This document shows positions 18,770-27,391 of a DNA stretch of 64,000 bases, in pieces. A model generated the notes under the pieces. The model was not told where the DNA came from. It did no database searches and worked only from the letters and a program-made list of their open reading frames with translations. The translations under genes were made by a program, and so were the position numbers. This DNA is from an uncultured Bacteroidota bacterium (GTDB taxonomy: Bacteria > Bacteroidota > Bacteroidia > B-17B0 > Aurantibacillaceae): the NCBI GenBank assembly GCA_937868545.1, contig CALMMX010000078.1:1-64000 (forward strand), given 5' to 3'. Positions within the stretch are counted from its first letter, which is position 1, and every line of letters starts with the position of its first letter.

Positions 18770-19915
18770 TTATTCAACTATTATTTTTTTTATGGAATAC
18801 CTGTTGTATTCAAAAGAAATTTTAATGAAATACACACCTTTATCTGTGTTATTAAGGGAATATGAATTTTCAGAAAGTTGAGTTATGTTTATTTTATTTC
18901 CTAAGACATCATATACAATAATTTCTGATATAGTTTTATTTGTTTTGATAGTAAACAATCCACTGGAAGGATTTGGAGATAACACAAATTCATTGTTCGA
19001 AGAAAATGTGTCAACGCCTGTTGCAGTGCTGCATATAGCTGTAGATGTTAAGCTATAAGAATTACAAAAGTTCCAAATTGACAGTGCAGGATTGTATCCA
19101 CCAACACTTGGCCAACCATGACCACCACCTATAATTCTTACTAAAGAAACTTCTTTAACAGTTGCTGTAGGCAAGCAAAAATTTAATTTAGAAACACTTC
19201 CTGCAACAATTGATGATATAGAAATATAAGTATCGTTACCACAATTAGGATAGCTAAAACCTGACAGTGGCCATTCTCCCCAAGCTACAGGCGTGTTATC
19301 AGGGTCTGGATACGAAACAGTACCATCAGTATCGCCATGAATATGATAAATTGGAACAGGAACATATGATGTAGAAAAGTAATTAGTTATGTATGCATTA
19401 TCTCCCCATAAGCTAGCTGAAACTGGTGCAAAGGCTGCAATTTTAGATGACAGTTGCACTGCTAAACAGTATGCCATAAAACCACCAGCCGAATGCCCAG
19501 TTGCATATACTTTATGAGAATTGATGTGATAGTTTGTACATAAATATGAAATTAAATCACTTGTAAATTGAACATCATCTGGAGCTCCTGGGTTTACTAA
19601 GCCAGCATCACCTGGCACATTATCTACATATCTGTTCCAAGAAGTAGCAATGGCATCAGGATAAACTGCTATAAAATTTTGTGCGTCAGCAACTGCATCA
19701 AAACCTGAATAACCTTTTACGCCTGCTCCAGAACCACCATCGCCATGGTAAACCAACATTACTGGTAAATTTGAAGCAATACTTGTACCTGGAGCATGAT
19801 ATGCAAATGTTCTTGTAATACCACCAGATGTAAAAGAGCCTGTACCATCAATAGCTAAAGCAATATTGCTTAAACTAATAAGTGTTGTAATCGTAAGTGA
19901 TTTTAATAATTTCAT
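18770..19915 (-). CDS. PHB-depolymerase/feruloyl-esterase-like (CE1-type) esterase, T9SS type A cargo
   Basis: This is a secreted alpha/beta hydrolase of 381 residues with an N-terminal signal peptide. The triad is visible: Ser142 in ATGHSAGGFMAYC, an Asp in HIHGDTDGTV (D195 or D197) and His266 in IIGGGHGWPS. The oxyanion region VYHGDGGSG is at 55-63. The arrangement is that of the LpqC/polyhydroxybutyrate depolymerase and feruloyl or acetylxylan esterase group. The C-terminal 75 residues (VLSPNPSSGLFTIKT...NTDKGVYFIKISF...KIIVE) form a type A sorting domain. Beside a GH44 glycanase, an esterase that removes acyl groups from hemicellulose is the more likely role than polyester degradation. 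It begins 30 bp after the collagen-like lipoprotein gene. Confidence 0.88.
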   Translation of the reverse strand: MKLLKSLTITTLISLSNIALAIDGTGSFTSGGITRTFAYHAPGTSIASNLPVMLVYHGDGGSGAGVKGYSGFDAVADAQNFIAVYPDAIATSWNRYVDNVPGDAGLVNPGAPDDVQFTSDLISYLCTNYHINSHKVYATGHSAGGFMAYCLAVQLSSKIAAFAPVSASLWGDNAYITNYFSTSYVPVPIYHIHGDTDGTVSYPDPDNTPVAWGEWPLSGFSYPNCGNDTYISISSIVAGSVSKLNFCLPTATVKEVSLVRIIGGGHGWPSVGGYNPALSIWNFCNSYSLTSTAICSTATGVDTFSSNNEFVLSPNPSSGLFTIKTNKTISEIIVYDVLGNKINITQLSENSYSLNNTDKGVYFIKISFEYNRYSIKKIIVE

Positions 19916-19945
19916 ATTGATGTTTTTAAAAGTTAACTTTTTTGA

Positions 19946-20467
19946 CTAGTCCTTTATGTTAAAGTATTTAGCAACTTCTGCATAATTACTATAATCTATG
20001 TTTGCTTTTCTAAATATGGAGCCTGTTGGTGCAATAACAACTCTAACTTTTTGCCATGTTACTGTTCCTCCAGAATAAGGCGAACCATTAGCATTTTTAA
20101 GGTATACATTTACACTTGCATCAGATGGTTCTGTGTATTGTATTGTAGCATAAGTTGCTCCTGGGCCTAATCCATTTGCCATATTCCATTGAGAACCATC
20201 GGCGCTAAAGTAAACTAAAATTAAGCTAGAATCAATTTTTTGAGCTGTTAATCCTGCCGGTTTAAATGATGTATAAAAGGCATTAGCTGACTCTAATACT
20301 GTACTTCCATAATTGTAAATTTTTACATTGGCATTACCTTGTGCACCTGTTGCACCTGTTGCACCTGCTGCACCTGCTGGGCCAGTAGGTCCTGTAGTTG
20401 ATTTTTTACATGATGCAAATAGGGCAATTGCTCCTATAAATAAAATGGTTGCGATTTTTGTTTTCAT
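19946..20467 (-). CDS. Lipoprotein with short collagen-like Gly-X-Y repeat
   Basis: The protein has 173 residues with lipobox LFASC (Cys20) followed by KKSTT. A collagen-like stretch, GPTGPAGAAGATGATGAQG (residues 26-44, six triplets), comes next, then a beta-rich domain to the end (NVKIYNYGSTV...VTWQKVRVVIAP). Such lipoproteins are common in Bacteroidota, and the C-terminal domain has no assigned function. The repeat is encoded by nearly identical 9-bp units and so could vary in length. It is the first gene of the unit with the esterase, SiaB-like and GH44 genes and has a very good promoter (20500-20529). Confidence 0.85.
   Translation of the reverse strand: MKTKIATILFIGAIALFASCKKSTTGPTGPAGAAGATGATGAQGNANVKIYNYGSTVLESANAFYTSFKPAGLTAQKIDSSLILVYFSADGSQWNMANGLGPGATYATIQYTEPSDASVNVYLKNANGSPYSGGTVTWQKVRVVIAPTGSIFRKANIDYSNYAEVAKYFNIKD
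20344..20379 (-). repeat. Four tandem 9-bp units encoding Gly-Ala-Thr/Ala triplets
   Basis: Units CACCTGTTG, CACCTGTTG, CACCTGCTG and CACCTGCTG (plus-strand reading) lie head to tail inside the collagen-like lipoprotein gene. Slippage would change the number of Gly-X-Y triplets without a frameshift. Confidence 0.85.
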
Positions 20468-20499
20468 TTTTTTAAGTTTTTAAGTTTTTTTTGATGTGT

Positions 20500-20529
20500 C
20501 AAAATTAGCTTGTATAAAAAACATAACAA
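20500..20529 (-). promoter_or_regulatory. Bacteroidota-type promoter, TTG-N19-TAATTTTG
   Basis: On the minus strand a -33 TTG (20529-20527) and a perfect -7 box TAATTTTG (20507-20500) are separated by exactly 19 bp, the consensus spacing. The predicted transcription start is near 20493, giving a leader of about 26 nt before the lipoprotein ATG at 20467. It probably drives the four-gene unit down to GH44. Confidence 0.8.
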
Positions 20530-20530
20530 T

Positions 20531-20544
20531 CACATAAGTATGTG
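20531..20544. promoter_or_regulatory. Palindrome in the kinase/lipoprotein divergent region
   Basis: CACATA-AG-TATGTG is a perfect 6-bp inverted repeat with a 2-bp centre. It lies immediately upstream of the minus-strand -33 element and 37 bp before the sensor-kinase start. It is a plausible operator for a dimeric LuxR/NarL-type regulator such as the one encoded at 23538. No binding data exist. Confidence 0.4.
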
Positions 20545-20580
20545 GTTTTTTGATTATTACTTTTTAAGTACTTTTATAAA

Positions 20581-23538
20581 GTGAGAATTAAACCATTTAC
20601 CATATTTATGTTAATTGTACTTTGTTTGCAACAGGGTATTTCTCAAAACAAGCTCTATAACTATATTTTTGAAAACCCAAATTTTCAAAACTACAGCATG
20701 AAAACAGGGCTACCATCTAGTTTTTGTTACAAAGTATTGCAAGATAAAAAAGGGTATATGTGGTTTGCAACTTTAGCGGGTGTAGTAAGGTTTGATGGCA
20801 GACATTATACTTATTTTCAGGAACAAAGTCCTAGTAATTATAAAATCCCAAGCAATTGGGTAATTGATTTAACAGAAGATGCGATTGGAAACGTATGGAT
20901 AAATACAAATGAAGGAATTTGTAAATATGATTATGATACAGATAAAATAAGAGTTTATAAAAAAATTGTGCGCGGCTGGGGAATGATTTGTTTTACTGCC
21001 CCTAATACAATTTATGTTTCGTCATGGATAGGAATAGACCGTTATGCTATTGATAAAGATTCTTTGATTTTTGTAAAAAATTATACTGAAACACAAAATA
21101 ATAGTATTAGTTCATTAACCAATATAAATAATACATTGTATGCAACTCCCGAAGACAATCCATCGTTAATTGCAATAGAAAATGGTGTTTTAAATTACTC
21201 TAAAAACCTTAAGTGTAAAAAAGATTCAACTGCAATTGTATTAAATACTGTTTGTAAAAATGGCAAAAAATTATTGCTTAATACTAGAAAGCATGGCTTG
21301 TTGAACTATGATTTACAAACAAAAGAAATACAAGCAATTTTTGAGAATGAATTGCATTTTACAAGAAGCATTAACTGTTCAAACTATTATTATTTAAATA
21401 ATGACACCTTTTTGATTGTGGGAACAGGAGGAAATGGTTTGTATATAATAGATGTTAAAAGTAAAGCAACCTATCATTATAAACACAATGATTTTGATTT
21501 AAGCAGTATATGTTCAAATGTTATTAATTCTGTTGTAATTGATAGCAATAATGGGATTTGGTTAGTTACTGATAAAGGAGTGTCTTATTTTCATGCATCT
21601 TTGCAAAAAACCAAATTAAATTATTTTTATAGCAACTCTGTTATACCAAGCGATTTGCAAATAAATTGCGTAAAGAAGATAAATTCAAATCAAACGTTAT
21701 TAGGAACAGCAAATTATGGTTTGTTTTTACAAGATAAATCCAATGGGCTTTCAACGTGTTTGTTAAAGGACTTAAACATTACTAGCATTGAAGAATCTAT
21801 TAACAACGGTTGTTTTATAGGAACAAATAGAGGTTTATATATTTTTCAAAACAATAAACTAGCAATTAGTAATTACGAGAAAACTGCATCTATTTTTAAC
21901 GTAAAAATGTTGAATGATACACTGCTAGGTGTGTGCACTCAAACAGGTTTTGTGTTGTATAATTTAAAAACAAGTAAAATTCTTTTTAGAGAGATTAACC
22001 CAAATGCTAATAGCTCAGAGCTTATAACTAAAGATGCGCTTATCGACAAAAATGGTATAATTTGGGTTTTGAAGTTCTTTAATGGATACTGCATCTTAGA
22101 CCTAAAAAAAAATACATTTAAAAATATTACTGCAAGTAATATGAAGGATAGACCTATAGATTTCCATAACCTGATTGTAAATTCAAAAAACAATACCGTG
22201 TTAATTAGCAGTACATCTGGTATAATAGAACACAATATAGACAATCCTAATTTGTATAAAACTTATACATCCGCAAATGGGTTAATTGGCAATACTATTG
22301 AGCAAGTTACAATTGGTTTTAACAATACACTATATTATAATACCTCAGTAGGATTGTATGAATACTCAACCAGCCTTCAACAAAGTAAATTGATATTTAA
22401 TTATGATAATTATCCGCAAAAATGGTTTAATCAACTTTCGTTTTCTTACGATAGTATTTTAACAGCTAGTATTTCTAATTATTATATTAATTATTCACCC
22501 GTATTAAATTTCAAAAACTTACAGAGACCAAAAACATACTTAAGTAAAATTAGGATTAACAAATCCAACAGGAAGTTTAGTGAAGGTGAAGTGTTGAAAT
22601 TAAGTAATGGTGAGAATAATCTTGAGTTTGATATTAGTTCATGTGTTTATGTTGATGCTGAGAAGAACACATTGTATTATAAATTGAACACTGATACAAG
22701 CTGGACTGCTTCATCAAATGGAACGATAGTGTTTAATAATTTATTGCCAAATAATTATACGCTCAACTATTATGAAACTAATAACGAAGGAATAAAAACA
22801 GATGGCATTAAAGCGTTTAGTTTTTATATTGCAAATCCTTTTTATAAAACATGGTGGTTTTATGTATTATTATTATTTGTTGTAGTGGTTATAGTTTATG
22901 TTTTAATTTTAATACGACAAAAATCTCAGAAGCGAGTTGCGTTGATTCGACAACAAATTTCTAGGGATTTACATGATGAGTTAGGAGCAAATGTAAGTAG
23001 TATAAACATTTTAGCACAGCTTATAAAAAACAATAAAGAGTCGAGTGATTCCATAAAACCATTTATTGATAAATTATCTTCCAACTCTAATCAAATAAGC
23101 CAAACTATTAATGATATTATTTGGAACGTTAACCCAAAATTTGACAATTTAGAATCACTTATAAATAAAGTAACGCGTTATGCGTCTGATGTATTTGATT
23201 CATCTGAAATAAAGTATGTGTTTGATACAACACAGTACAACACAAACCTAAAACTATCAAATGTTGTAAAGTATAACCTCTATTTAATTTGTAAAGAAGC
23301 AATAAATAACATTGCTAAATATTCTAAAGCAAGTTATGTAACGGTTACAATATTTAATAATCAGCAATTTGCTACTATTATCATAAAAGATAATGGTGTT
23401 GGTTTTGATTCAAGTGCTTATGACATAGGAAATGGCTTAAATAATATGACTCAAAGAGCAGAAAGTATTAAAGCAGAATTTAAAATTGAGTCGGAGATAA
23501 ATAAAGGAACTAGTATTAATATTAAAATAAAACTATAA
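20581..23538 (+). CDS. Triple-tyrosine (Y_Y_Y) beta-propeller sensor histidine kinase, HisKA_3 type
   Basis: The protein has 985 residues. The start is GTG at 20581, which gives a signal peptide MRIKPFTIFMLIVLCLQQGIS. The next Met would lose its basic residues. The large exported region contains two-component-regulator propeller repeats (GYMWFATLAGVVRFDG, GNVWINTNEGICKYD, NGIWLVTDKGVSYFH) and a Y_Y_Y domain near 640-740. One membrane helix follows (near 750-775). The cytoplasmic kinase has the HisKA_3 phosphoacceptor His798 in ISRDLHDELGANVSS and a HATPase domain with KEAINNIAKYSKA and DNGVGFD...GNGLNNM. The stop and the response-regulator start overlap by one base (TAATG), so the two are translationally coupled. 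The ligand is unknown, and the adjacent glycanase unit suggests an oligosaccharide, as an inference. Confidence 0.93.
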   Translation: MRIKPFTIFMLIVLCLQQGISQNKLYNYIFENPNFQNYSMKTGLPSSFCYKVLQDKKGYMWFATLAGVVRFDGRHYTYFQEQSPSNYKIPSNWVIDLTEDAIGNVWINTNEGICKYDYDTDKIRVYKKIVRGWGMICFTAPNTIYVSSWIGIDRYAIDKDSLIFVKNYTETQNNSISSLTNINNTLYATPEDNPSLIAIENGVLNYSKNLKCKKDSTAIVLNTVCKNGKKLLLNTRKHGLLNYDLQTKEIQAIFENELHFTRSINCSNYYYLNNDTFLIVGTGGNGLYIIDVKSKATYHYKHNDFDLSSICSNVINSVVIDSNNGIWLVTDKGVSYFHASLQKTKLNYFYSNSVIPSDLQINCVKKINSNQTLLGTANYGLFLQDKSNGLSTCLLKDLNITSIEESINNGCFIGTNRGLYIFQNNKLAISNYEKTASIFNVKMLNDTLLGVCTQTGFVLYNLKTSKILFREINPNANSSELITKDALIDKNGIIWVLKFFNGYCILDLKKNTFKNITASNMKDRPIDFHNLIVNSKNNTVLISSTSGIIEHNIDNPNLYKTYTSANGLIGNTIEQVTIGFNNTLYYNTSVGLYEYSTSLQQSKLIFNYDNYPQKWFNQLSFSYDSILTASISNYYINYSPVLNFKNLQRPKTYLSKIRINKSNRKFSEGEVLKLSNGENNLEFDISSCVYVDAEKNTLYYKLNTDTSWTASSNGTIVFNNLLPNNYTLNYYETNNEGIKTDGIKAFSFYIANPFYKTWWFYVLLLFVVVVIVYVLILIRQKSQKRVALIRQQISRDLHDELGANVSSINILAQLIKNNKESSDSIKPFIDKLSSNSNQISQTINDIIWNVNPKFDNLESLINKVTRYASDVFDSSEIKYVFDTTQYNTNLKLSNVVKYNLYLICKEAINNIAKYSKASYVTVTIFNNQQFATIIIKDNGVGFDSSAYDIGNGLNNMTQRAESIKAEFKIESEINKGTSINIKIKL

Positions 23539-24179
23539 TGATTAAAATTTGTGTTTACGAAGATCGTTCTGTAATGCGAGAGTCATTAAAACTGTTGTTA
23601 GAATCGGTTCCTAATTTTAAAGTATTAGGAATGTTTCCTAATTGTAAAAAGGCTGATACACAAATATTGGAATTGTGTCCTGATGTTGTATTAATGGATA
23701 TTGATATGCCTGAGGTAAATGGTATAGAAGGCGTAAAGCGTATTAAAAATGTAAGGCCTGAAACACAAATTATTATGCTTACAGTTTTTGAAGATGATGA
23801 TAAAATATTTGATGCAATAAAAGCAGGTGCAGATGGTTATTTATTAAAAAACACTATTCCTTCAGATTTAATAAATGCTATTATTAATGCAACAAGTGGT
23901 GGTTCATCTATTAGTCCTGGAATTGCTTCAAAGGTGTTGAATGCCTTTAGAGCTATTTCTAACACTAAAATTAAGAACAATTTTGATTTGAGTAAACGCG
24001 AACAAGAAGTGTTAGAGGCTTTGGTAAAGGGCTTTACTTATAAAAAAATTGCAGAAACTAGTTTTGTTTCGGTAGATACTGTGCGCTCACATATAAAAAA
24101 TATTTATTTAAAATTGCAAGTGAACTCTGCAACCGAAGCGGTTTCTAAAGCACTAAAATTAAAAATCGTGGAATTGTAA
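23538..24179 (+). CDS. NarL/LuxR-family response regulator
   Basis: The protein has 213 residues. The receiver domain has acidic E8/D9 and phosphoacceptor Asp54 in VVLMDIDMPEVNG, a Thr in IIMLTVFEDDD and Lys in GYLLKN. The C-terminal LuxR-type helix-turn-helix is SKREQEVLEALVKGFTYKKIAETSFVSVDTVRSHIKNIYLKL. It is the partner of the sensor kinase that overlaps it by one base. Palindromic sites near 20531 are candidate targets. The stop codon is directly adjacent to the stop of the convergent T9SS protein gene, with no room for a terminator between them. Confidence 0.95.
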   Translation: MIKICVYEDRSVMRESLKLLLESVPNFKVLGMFPNCKKADTQILELCPDVVLMDIDMPEVNGIEGVKRIKNVRPETQIIMLTVFEDDDKIFDAIKAGADGYLLKNTIPSDLINAIINATSGGSSISPGIASKVLNAFRAISNTKIKNNFDLSKREQEVLEALVKGFTYKKIAETSFVSVDTVRSHIKNIYLKLQVNSATEAVSKALKLKIVEL

Positions 24180-25805
24180 TTACTCTTTAATAATTTTTTT
24201 ATAAATTAATTTTGAGGAAGTTTTAATCTTTAAAATATAAACTCCTTTTGCAAGATTTGAAACTTCAATGTTTTGGTAACTAGATTGGTTTAATAATACC
24301 TTGCCAGTAATGTCAAGTAGTTCCACATACTTTATATCGTCGTTGTTTTGTAATTCTATTTTTAAATTAGTGCTTGTTGGATTAGGGTAAACAGTTATTT
24401 CTGACTCATCCTTTATTTCTGTTATTCCAGCGCTGATACAATTATCATTATCAAAAAAGCTTGTAAGATTTGTAATGCTTGGAGCTAATGATGTTAATGT
24501 ATATGAATACATATCATAAACAGTTAGTGGAAATGAAGTTGAGGATGTTGGAATGGCTCCACCAGGGTGAGATGTAATAGTGAAATTATCAACAGGTGTT
24601 TGTGTAGTAGTACAAACAGTTGTAAAGGTTAGATTCATGTTTTTCCAAATTGGGTTTGAAATATCTGCTCCATTAGCAAAATAAACAAACTTATCCGCGT
24701 AAGTATTTGTTAAATTTGTTTTTAGTTTTTCTGTTGCAATAGGTGAAGTAGGGTAGTTATTTAAAAAATTAATTTGTGTAATAGGTTTTACTCCATTTGA
24801 ATCTAACACATAAGCAAATTTAGTATAAGTTTTATATCCAAACTTAGATATGGGACCTTCAGACATTGAAAAATAGCAGTTTTTATTCTCATCTTCTTCA
24901 AAACTTTCGGCAATTCGCGAATCCGAGCTTTCATGAAAATAGTAAAATGCTTGTGCGCTCCAATTACTGTAAGGATCATTTAATTTAAACAAAGACATAT
25001 AAGTTGTGGGACACCCAACACAGCCCCAATTAGGAAAAAACTTGTAATAGCCAAAAATTGTATTTGGATTGTATTTGGATTTAAAAAAAGAGCACTTTTC
25101 AAAAACAGAATGAGTATTTCCAGATGCTATTCCGCTACTTATAGTAGCTGTATTTAATGCATCATTATACTTATGTATCACAACTATAGAGCTTTCAAAA
25201 ACGTGCGCCATTGACGCTAGTGTGTATATACCTGCAGAATCATTAATAATATTATAATTTTGGTCGGCTACAAATCTATCGTAAACAGCCTTAAATTTTA
25301 TTACATTTCCTAAAGTATCTAATTTTAAAATTAAATTTTTCCCAGCAGAATTGCCAGTAATTCCAGAGGCTATTAAGTTATTATTTCTATCTAAAAACAA
25401 TTGATGGAAATTTCCAGTTGTATTCGAAATGGTTGATGTAGCAGTGACAAAGGAATTTCCGCCAAGTTCTTTCACCCAATTAAGATTTCCATCAGCTTCT
25501 ATTTTCCCAACTCTATTGGTATTGTTATAGGCAGTACCATTATCAGCAGCTATAAAATACAAGCTTCCTGTTTTGCTTAATAATAAACTATAAAAATATA
25601 GATCAGTGTACGATTTTTTCCAAATGGAAGTATAATTTTTATCAAGCTTTTCAATAACCTGCCCATAAAAAATAAAAATATTTGTATCCTTATCTACAAC
25701 AAACTGTCCTTTGTTTCCTGTTGAAGCATTTAAATAAGGATAATTTTGGGCAGTAAGTGTTTTTATTAAAACACATAATACTAATATGAATAACTTCTTT
25801 TGCAT
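24180..25805 (-). CDS. Secreted protein with T9SS type A sorting domain
   Basis: The protein has 541 residues with signal peptide MQKKLFILVLCVLIKTLTAQ. The body contains repeated propeller-like segments: an opening FVVDKDTNIFIFYGQVIEKLDKNYTSIWKK, then IEADGNLNWVKELGG and LDTLGNVIKFKAVYD. These resemble the observation-type SBBP propellers seen elsewhere in the window. The C-terminal region (ITVYPNPTSTNLKIEL...LLDITGKVLLNQ...NLAKGVYILKIKT...KKIIKE) is a type A sorting domain. No catalytic motif is seen. A surface or released binding protein is likely. It is convergent with the response regulator, and the stop codons abut. Confidence 0.88.
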   Translation of the reverse strand: MQKKLFILVLCVLIKTLTAQNYPYLNASTGNKGQFVVDKDTNIFIFYGQVIEKLDKNYTSIWKKSYTDLYFYSLLLSKTGSLYFIAADNGTAYNNTNRVGKIEADGNLNWVKELGGNSFVTATSTISNTTGNFHQLFLDRNNNLIASGITGNSAGKNLILKLDTLGNVIKFKAVYDRFVADQNYNIINDSAGIYTLASMAHVFESSIVVIHKYNDALNTATISSGIASGNTHSVFEKCSFFKSKYNPNTIFGYYKFFPNWGCVGCPTTYMSLFKLNDPYSNWSAQAFYYFHESSDSRIAESFEEDENKNCYFSMSEGPISKFGYKTYTKFAYVLDSNGVKPITQINFLNNYPTSPIATEKLKTNLTNTYADKFVYFANGADISNPIWKNMNLTFTTVCTTTQTPVDNFTITSHPGGAIPTSSTSFPLTVYDMYSYTLTSLAPSITNLTSFFDNDNCISAGITEIKDESEITVYPNPTSTNLKIELQNNDDIKYVELLDITGKVLLNQSSYQNIEVSNLAKGVYILKIKTSSKLIYKKIIKE

Positions 25806-25897
25806 CAGCCTCTATTTATAATCTAAATTAGTAAGAAAATGCTGAATAATGTAATTAATAAAATTGGATAATAATTATTAATGTTTAAATTATATAA

Positions 25898-26359
25898 CTA
25901 ATCCTCCCAATAATCAATAATTAATCCATCACTAGGGCTTATTCCAATAGTTCTTTTTTCTTTAAGACCAAAGTTTACAATGATAGCATCATTTAAATAA
26001 TCTTCTCCGTCTTTAGTCAAATCAATAGATTCAATTGTTTCACCAATTACATCTGTCCACATTTTTGTTGTGGATGCATCAATAGGAATAATTTTTATTT
26101 TACCTGCAAACTCTTCTTTTAATTGAGCTTGTTCATCAGCTAAATTAAAATCTGTTAGAGCTTCTATTCCTGTACTGTCTTCATTACATGTAATTACAAG
26201 GCTTGTAGAGTCTGTAAAAAATAATTCCACGTTATCAATTAAATCTACATGCGCTTCTGGATTAAAACGATTAACCCAAAAATAGATTACCACCTTTTGT
26301 AATGTTTTTCCTTCTGCTGAAGTTAGATTTTTTAATTGTTGATCTGTAAAGTGTAGCAT
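25898..26359 (-). CDS. Hypothetical acidic cytosolic protein
   Basis: The protein has 153 residues, is acidic and has no signal peptide or membrane segment. The pattern is of short beta strands with helices (VELFFTDSTSLVITCNEDSTGIEAL; SDGLIIDYWED at the end). I do not recognise a family. It lies 36 bp downstream of the ACMSD gene and is probably its co-transcribed neighbour. Nothing in the sequence indicates an enzyme. Confidence 0.65.
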   Translation of the reverse strand: MLHFTDQQLKNLTSAEGKTLQKVVIYFWVNRFNPEAHVDLIDNVELFFTDSTSLVITCNEDSTGIEALTDFNLADEQAQLKEEFAGKIKIIPIDASTTKMWTDVIGETIESIDLTKDGEDYLNDAIIVNFGLKEKRTIGISPSDGLIIDYWED

Positions 26360-26395
26360 TATAATAAAATTAGAAAAGTATTTTGAGTTTTAAGA

Positions 26396-27385
26396 TTACA
26401 AAGATAACCAACCTTTTGCAGCATCTCCCATTATTGTTTTTTTATCTGTTTCAGATAAGGGTGATGTGCGCACTAAATCTCCTGGTACTGCTTCACCTAA
26501 AGGAAACGGGTAATCAGAACCTTGTACTACTTTATCTGCACCCACTAAATCTATAACATATTGTAACATTTTATGATCACACACATGAGAATCTACCCAA
26601 AACTTTCCTAAATATTTTTTTGGATTAAACTCATTATCAATAGCAACTAAATCTGGACGACAATCCCAGCCGTGTTCAATGCGGCTAATAGTAGGTAAAA
26701 ACGAACCACCACCATGTGCAAAACACACTTTAAGTTTGGGGAATTTTTCAAAAATCCCACCAAAAATCATTGAACATATTGCACGACTAATTTCTGCTGG
26801 CATACCAACTAACCAAGGTAACCAGTATTTACTCATGTGCTCTTGCCCCATCATTTGCCAAGGATGCACTAATATAGCCGCGTTTGTTTTTTCACAAGCT
26901 GCCCAAAAATCGTAAAATCGAGGATCATCTAAATTTATGTTATTTACATTGCTTCCAATTTGTACACCTTTAAAACCAATATTCATACATCTTTCTAATT
27001 CTTGAACCGCAAGGGCTGTATCTTGCATTGGAACTGTAGCTAAGCCAATAAATTTATCGGGATAGGCCTTTACAGTATTTGCAATATCATCATTTAAAAA
27101 TTGTGAAATTTTTAAGCAATCATTTGGTTTTGCATCGTAATTAAACATTACAGGAATTGTACAAATAACTTGCATATCTGCTTTATGTTCAGCCATTTCT
27201 TTTATTCGCACTTCAGGATTCCAGCAATTTTCAACTATTTCTCTAAATCGCTTGTCACCTTGCATCATCCATGCTCTTCCTGGTTCATGATGATCTAATT
27301 GTATAAAATTTCCATAACCAAATTTTTTTGTAAAATCTGGAATGTGTTTAGGTATAATGTGTGTATGCGTATCTATTGTAAACAT
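26396..27385 (-). CDS. 2-amino-3-carboxymuconate-6-semialdehyde decarboxylase (ACMSD)
   Basis: This is an amidohydrolase-superfamily metalloenzyme of 329 residues. ACMSD diverts the kynurenine pathway intermediate ACMS away from quinolinate/NAD and towards complete oxidation. Metal ligands are visible in DTHTHIIP (H7, H9), ILVHPWQM, CFAHGGGSF and GSDYPFPLGE. Strong family landmarks are ENCWNPEVRI, IPVMFNYDAKP, YWLPWLVGMPAE, FEKFPKLKVCFAHGGG and NPKKYLGKFW, closely similar to what I recall of the animal enzyme. It is 6 bp downstream of the DUF885 gene. Kynureninase at 1.7 kb lies earlier in the same pathway. Confidence in the specific activity is good but rests on remembered motifs. Confidence 0.93.
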   Translation of the reverse strand: MFTIDTHTHIIPKHIPDFTKKFGYGNFIQLDHHEPGRAWMMQGDKRFREIVENCWNPEVRIKEMAEHKADMQVICTIPVMFNYDAKPNDCLKISQFLNDDIANTVKAYPDKFIGLATVPMQDTALAVQELERCMNIGFKGVQIGSNVNNINLDDPRFYDFWAACEKTNAAILVHPWQMMGQEHMSKYWLPWLVGMPAEISRAICSMIFGGIFEKFPKLKVCFAHGGGSFLPTISRIEHGWDCRPDLVAIDNEFNPKKYLGKFWVDSHVCDHKMLQYVIDLVGADKVVQGSDYPFPLGEAVPGDLVRTSPLSETDKKTIMGDAAKGWLSL

Positions 27386-27391
27386 AGTGTA

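Noticed and set aside
18748-18777. TTG start extending the SiaB-like gene by ten residues
   Set aside because: It overlaps the preceding esterase stop, and the added Asn/Tyr-rich residues have no family support. ATG 18747 is adequate.
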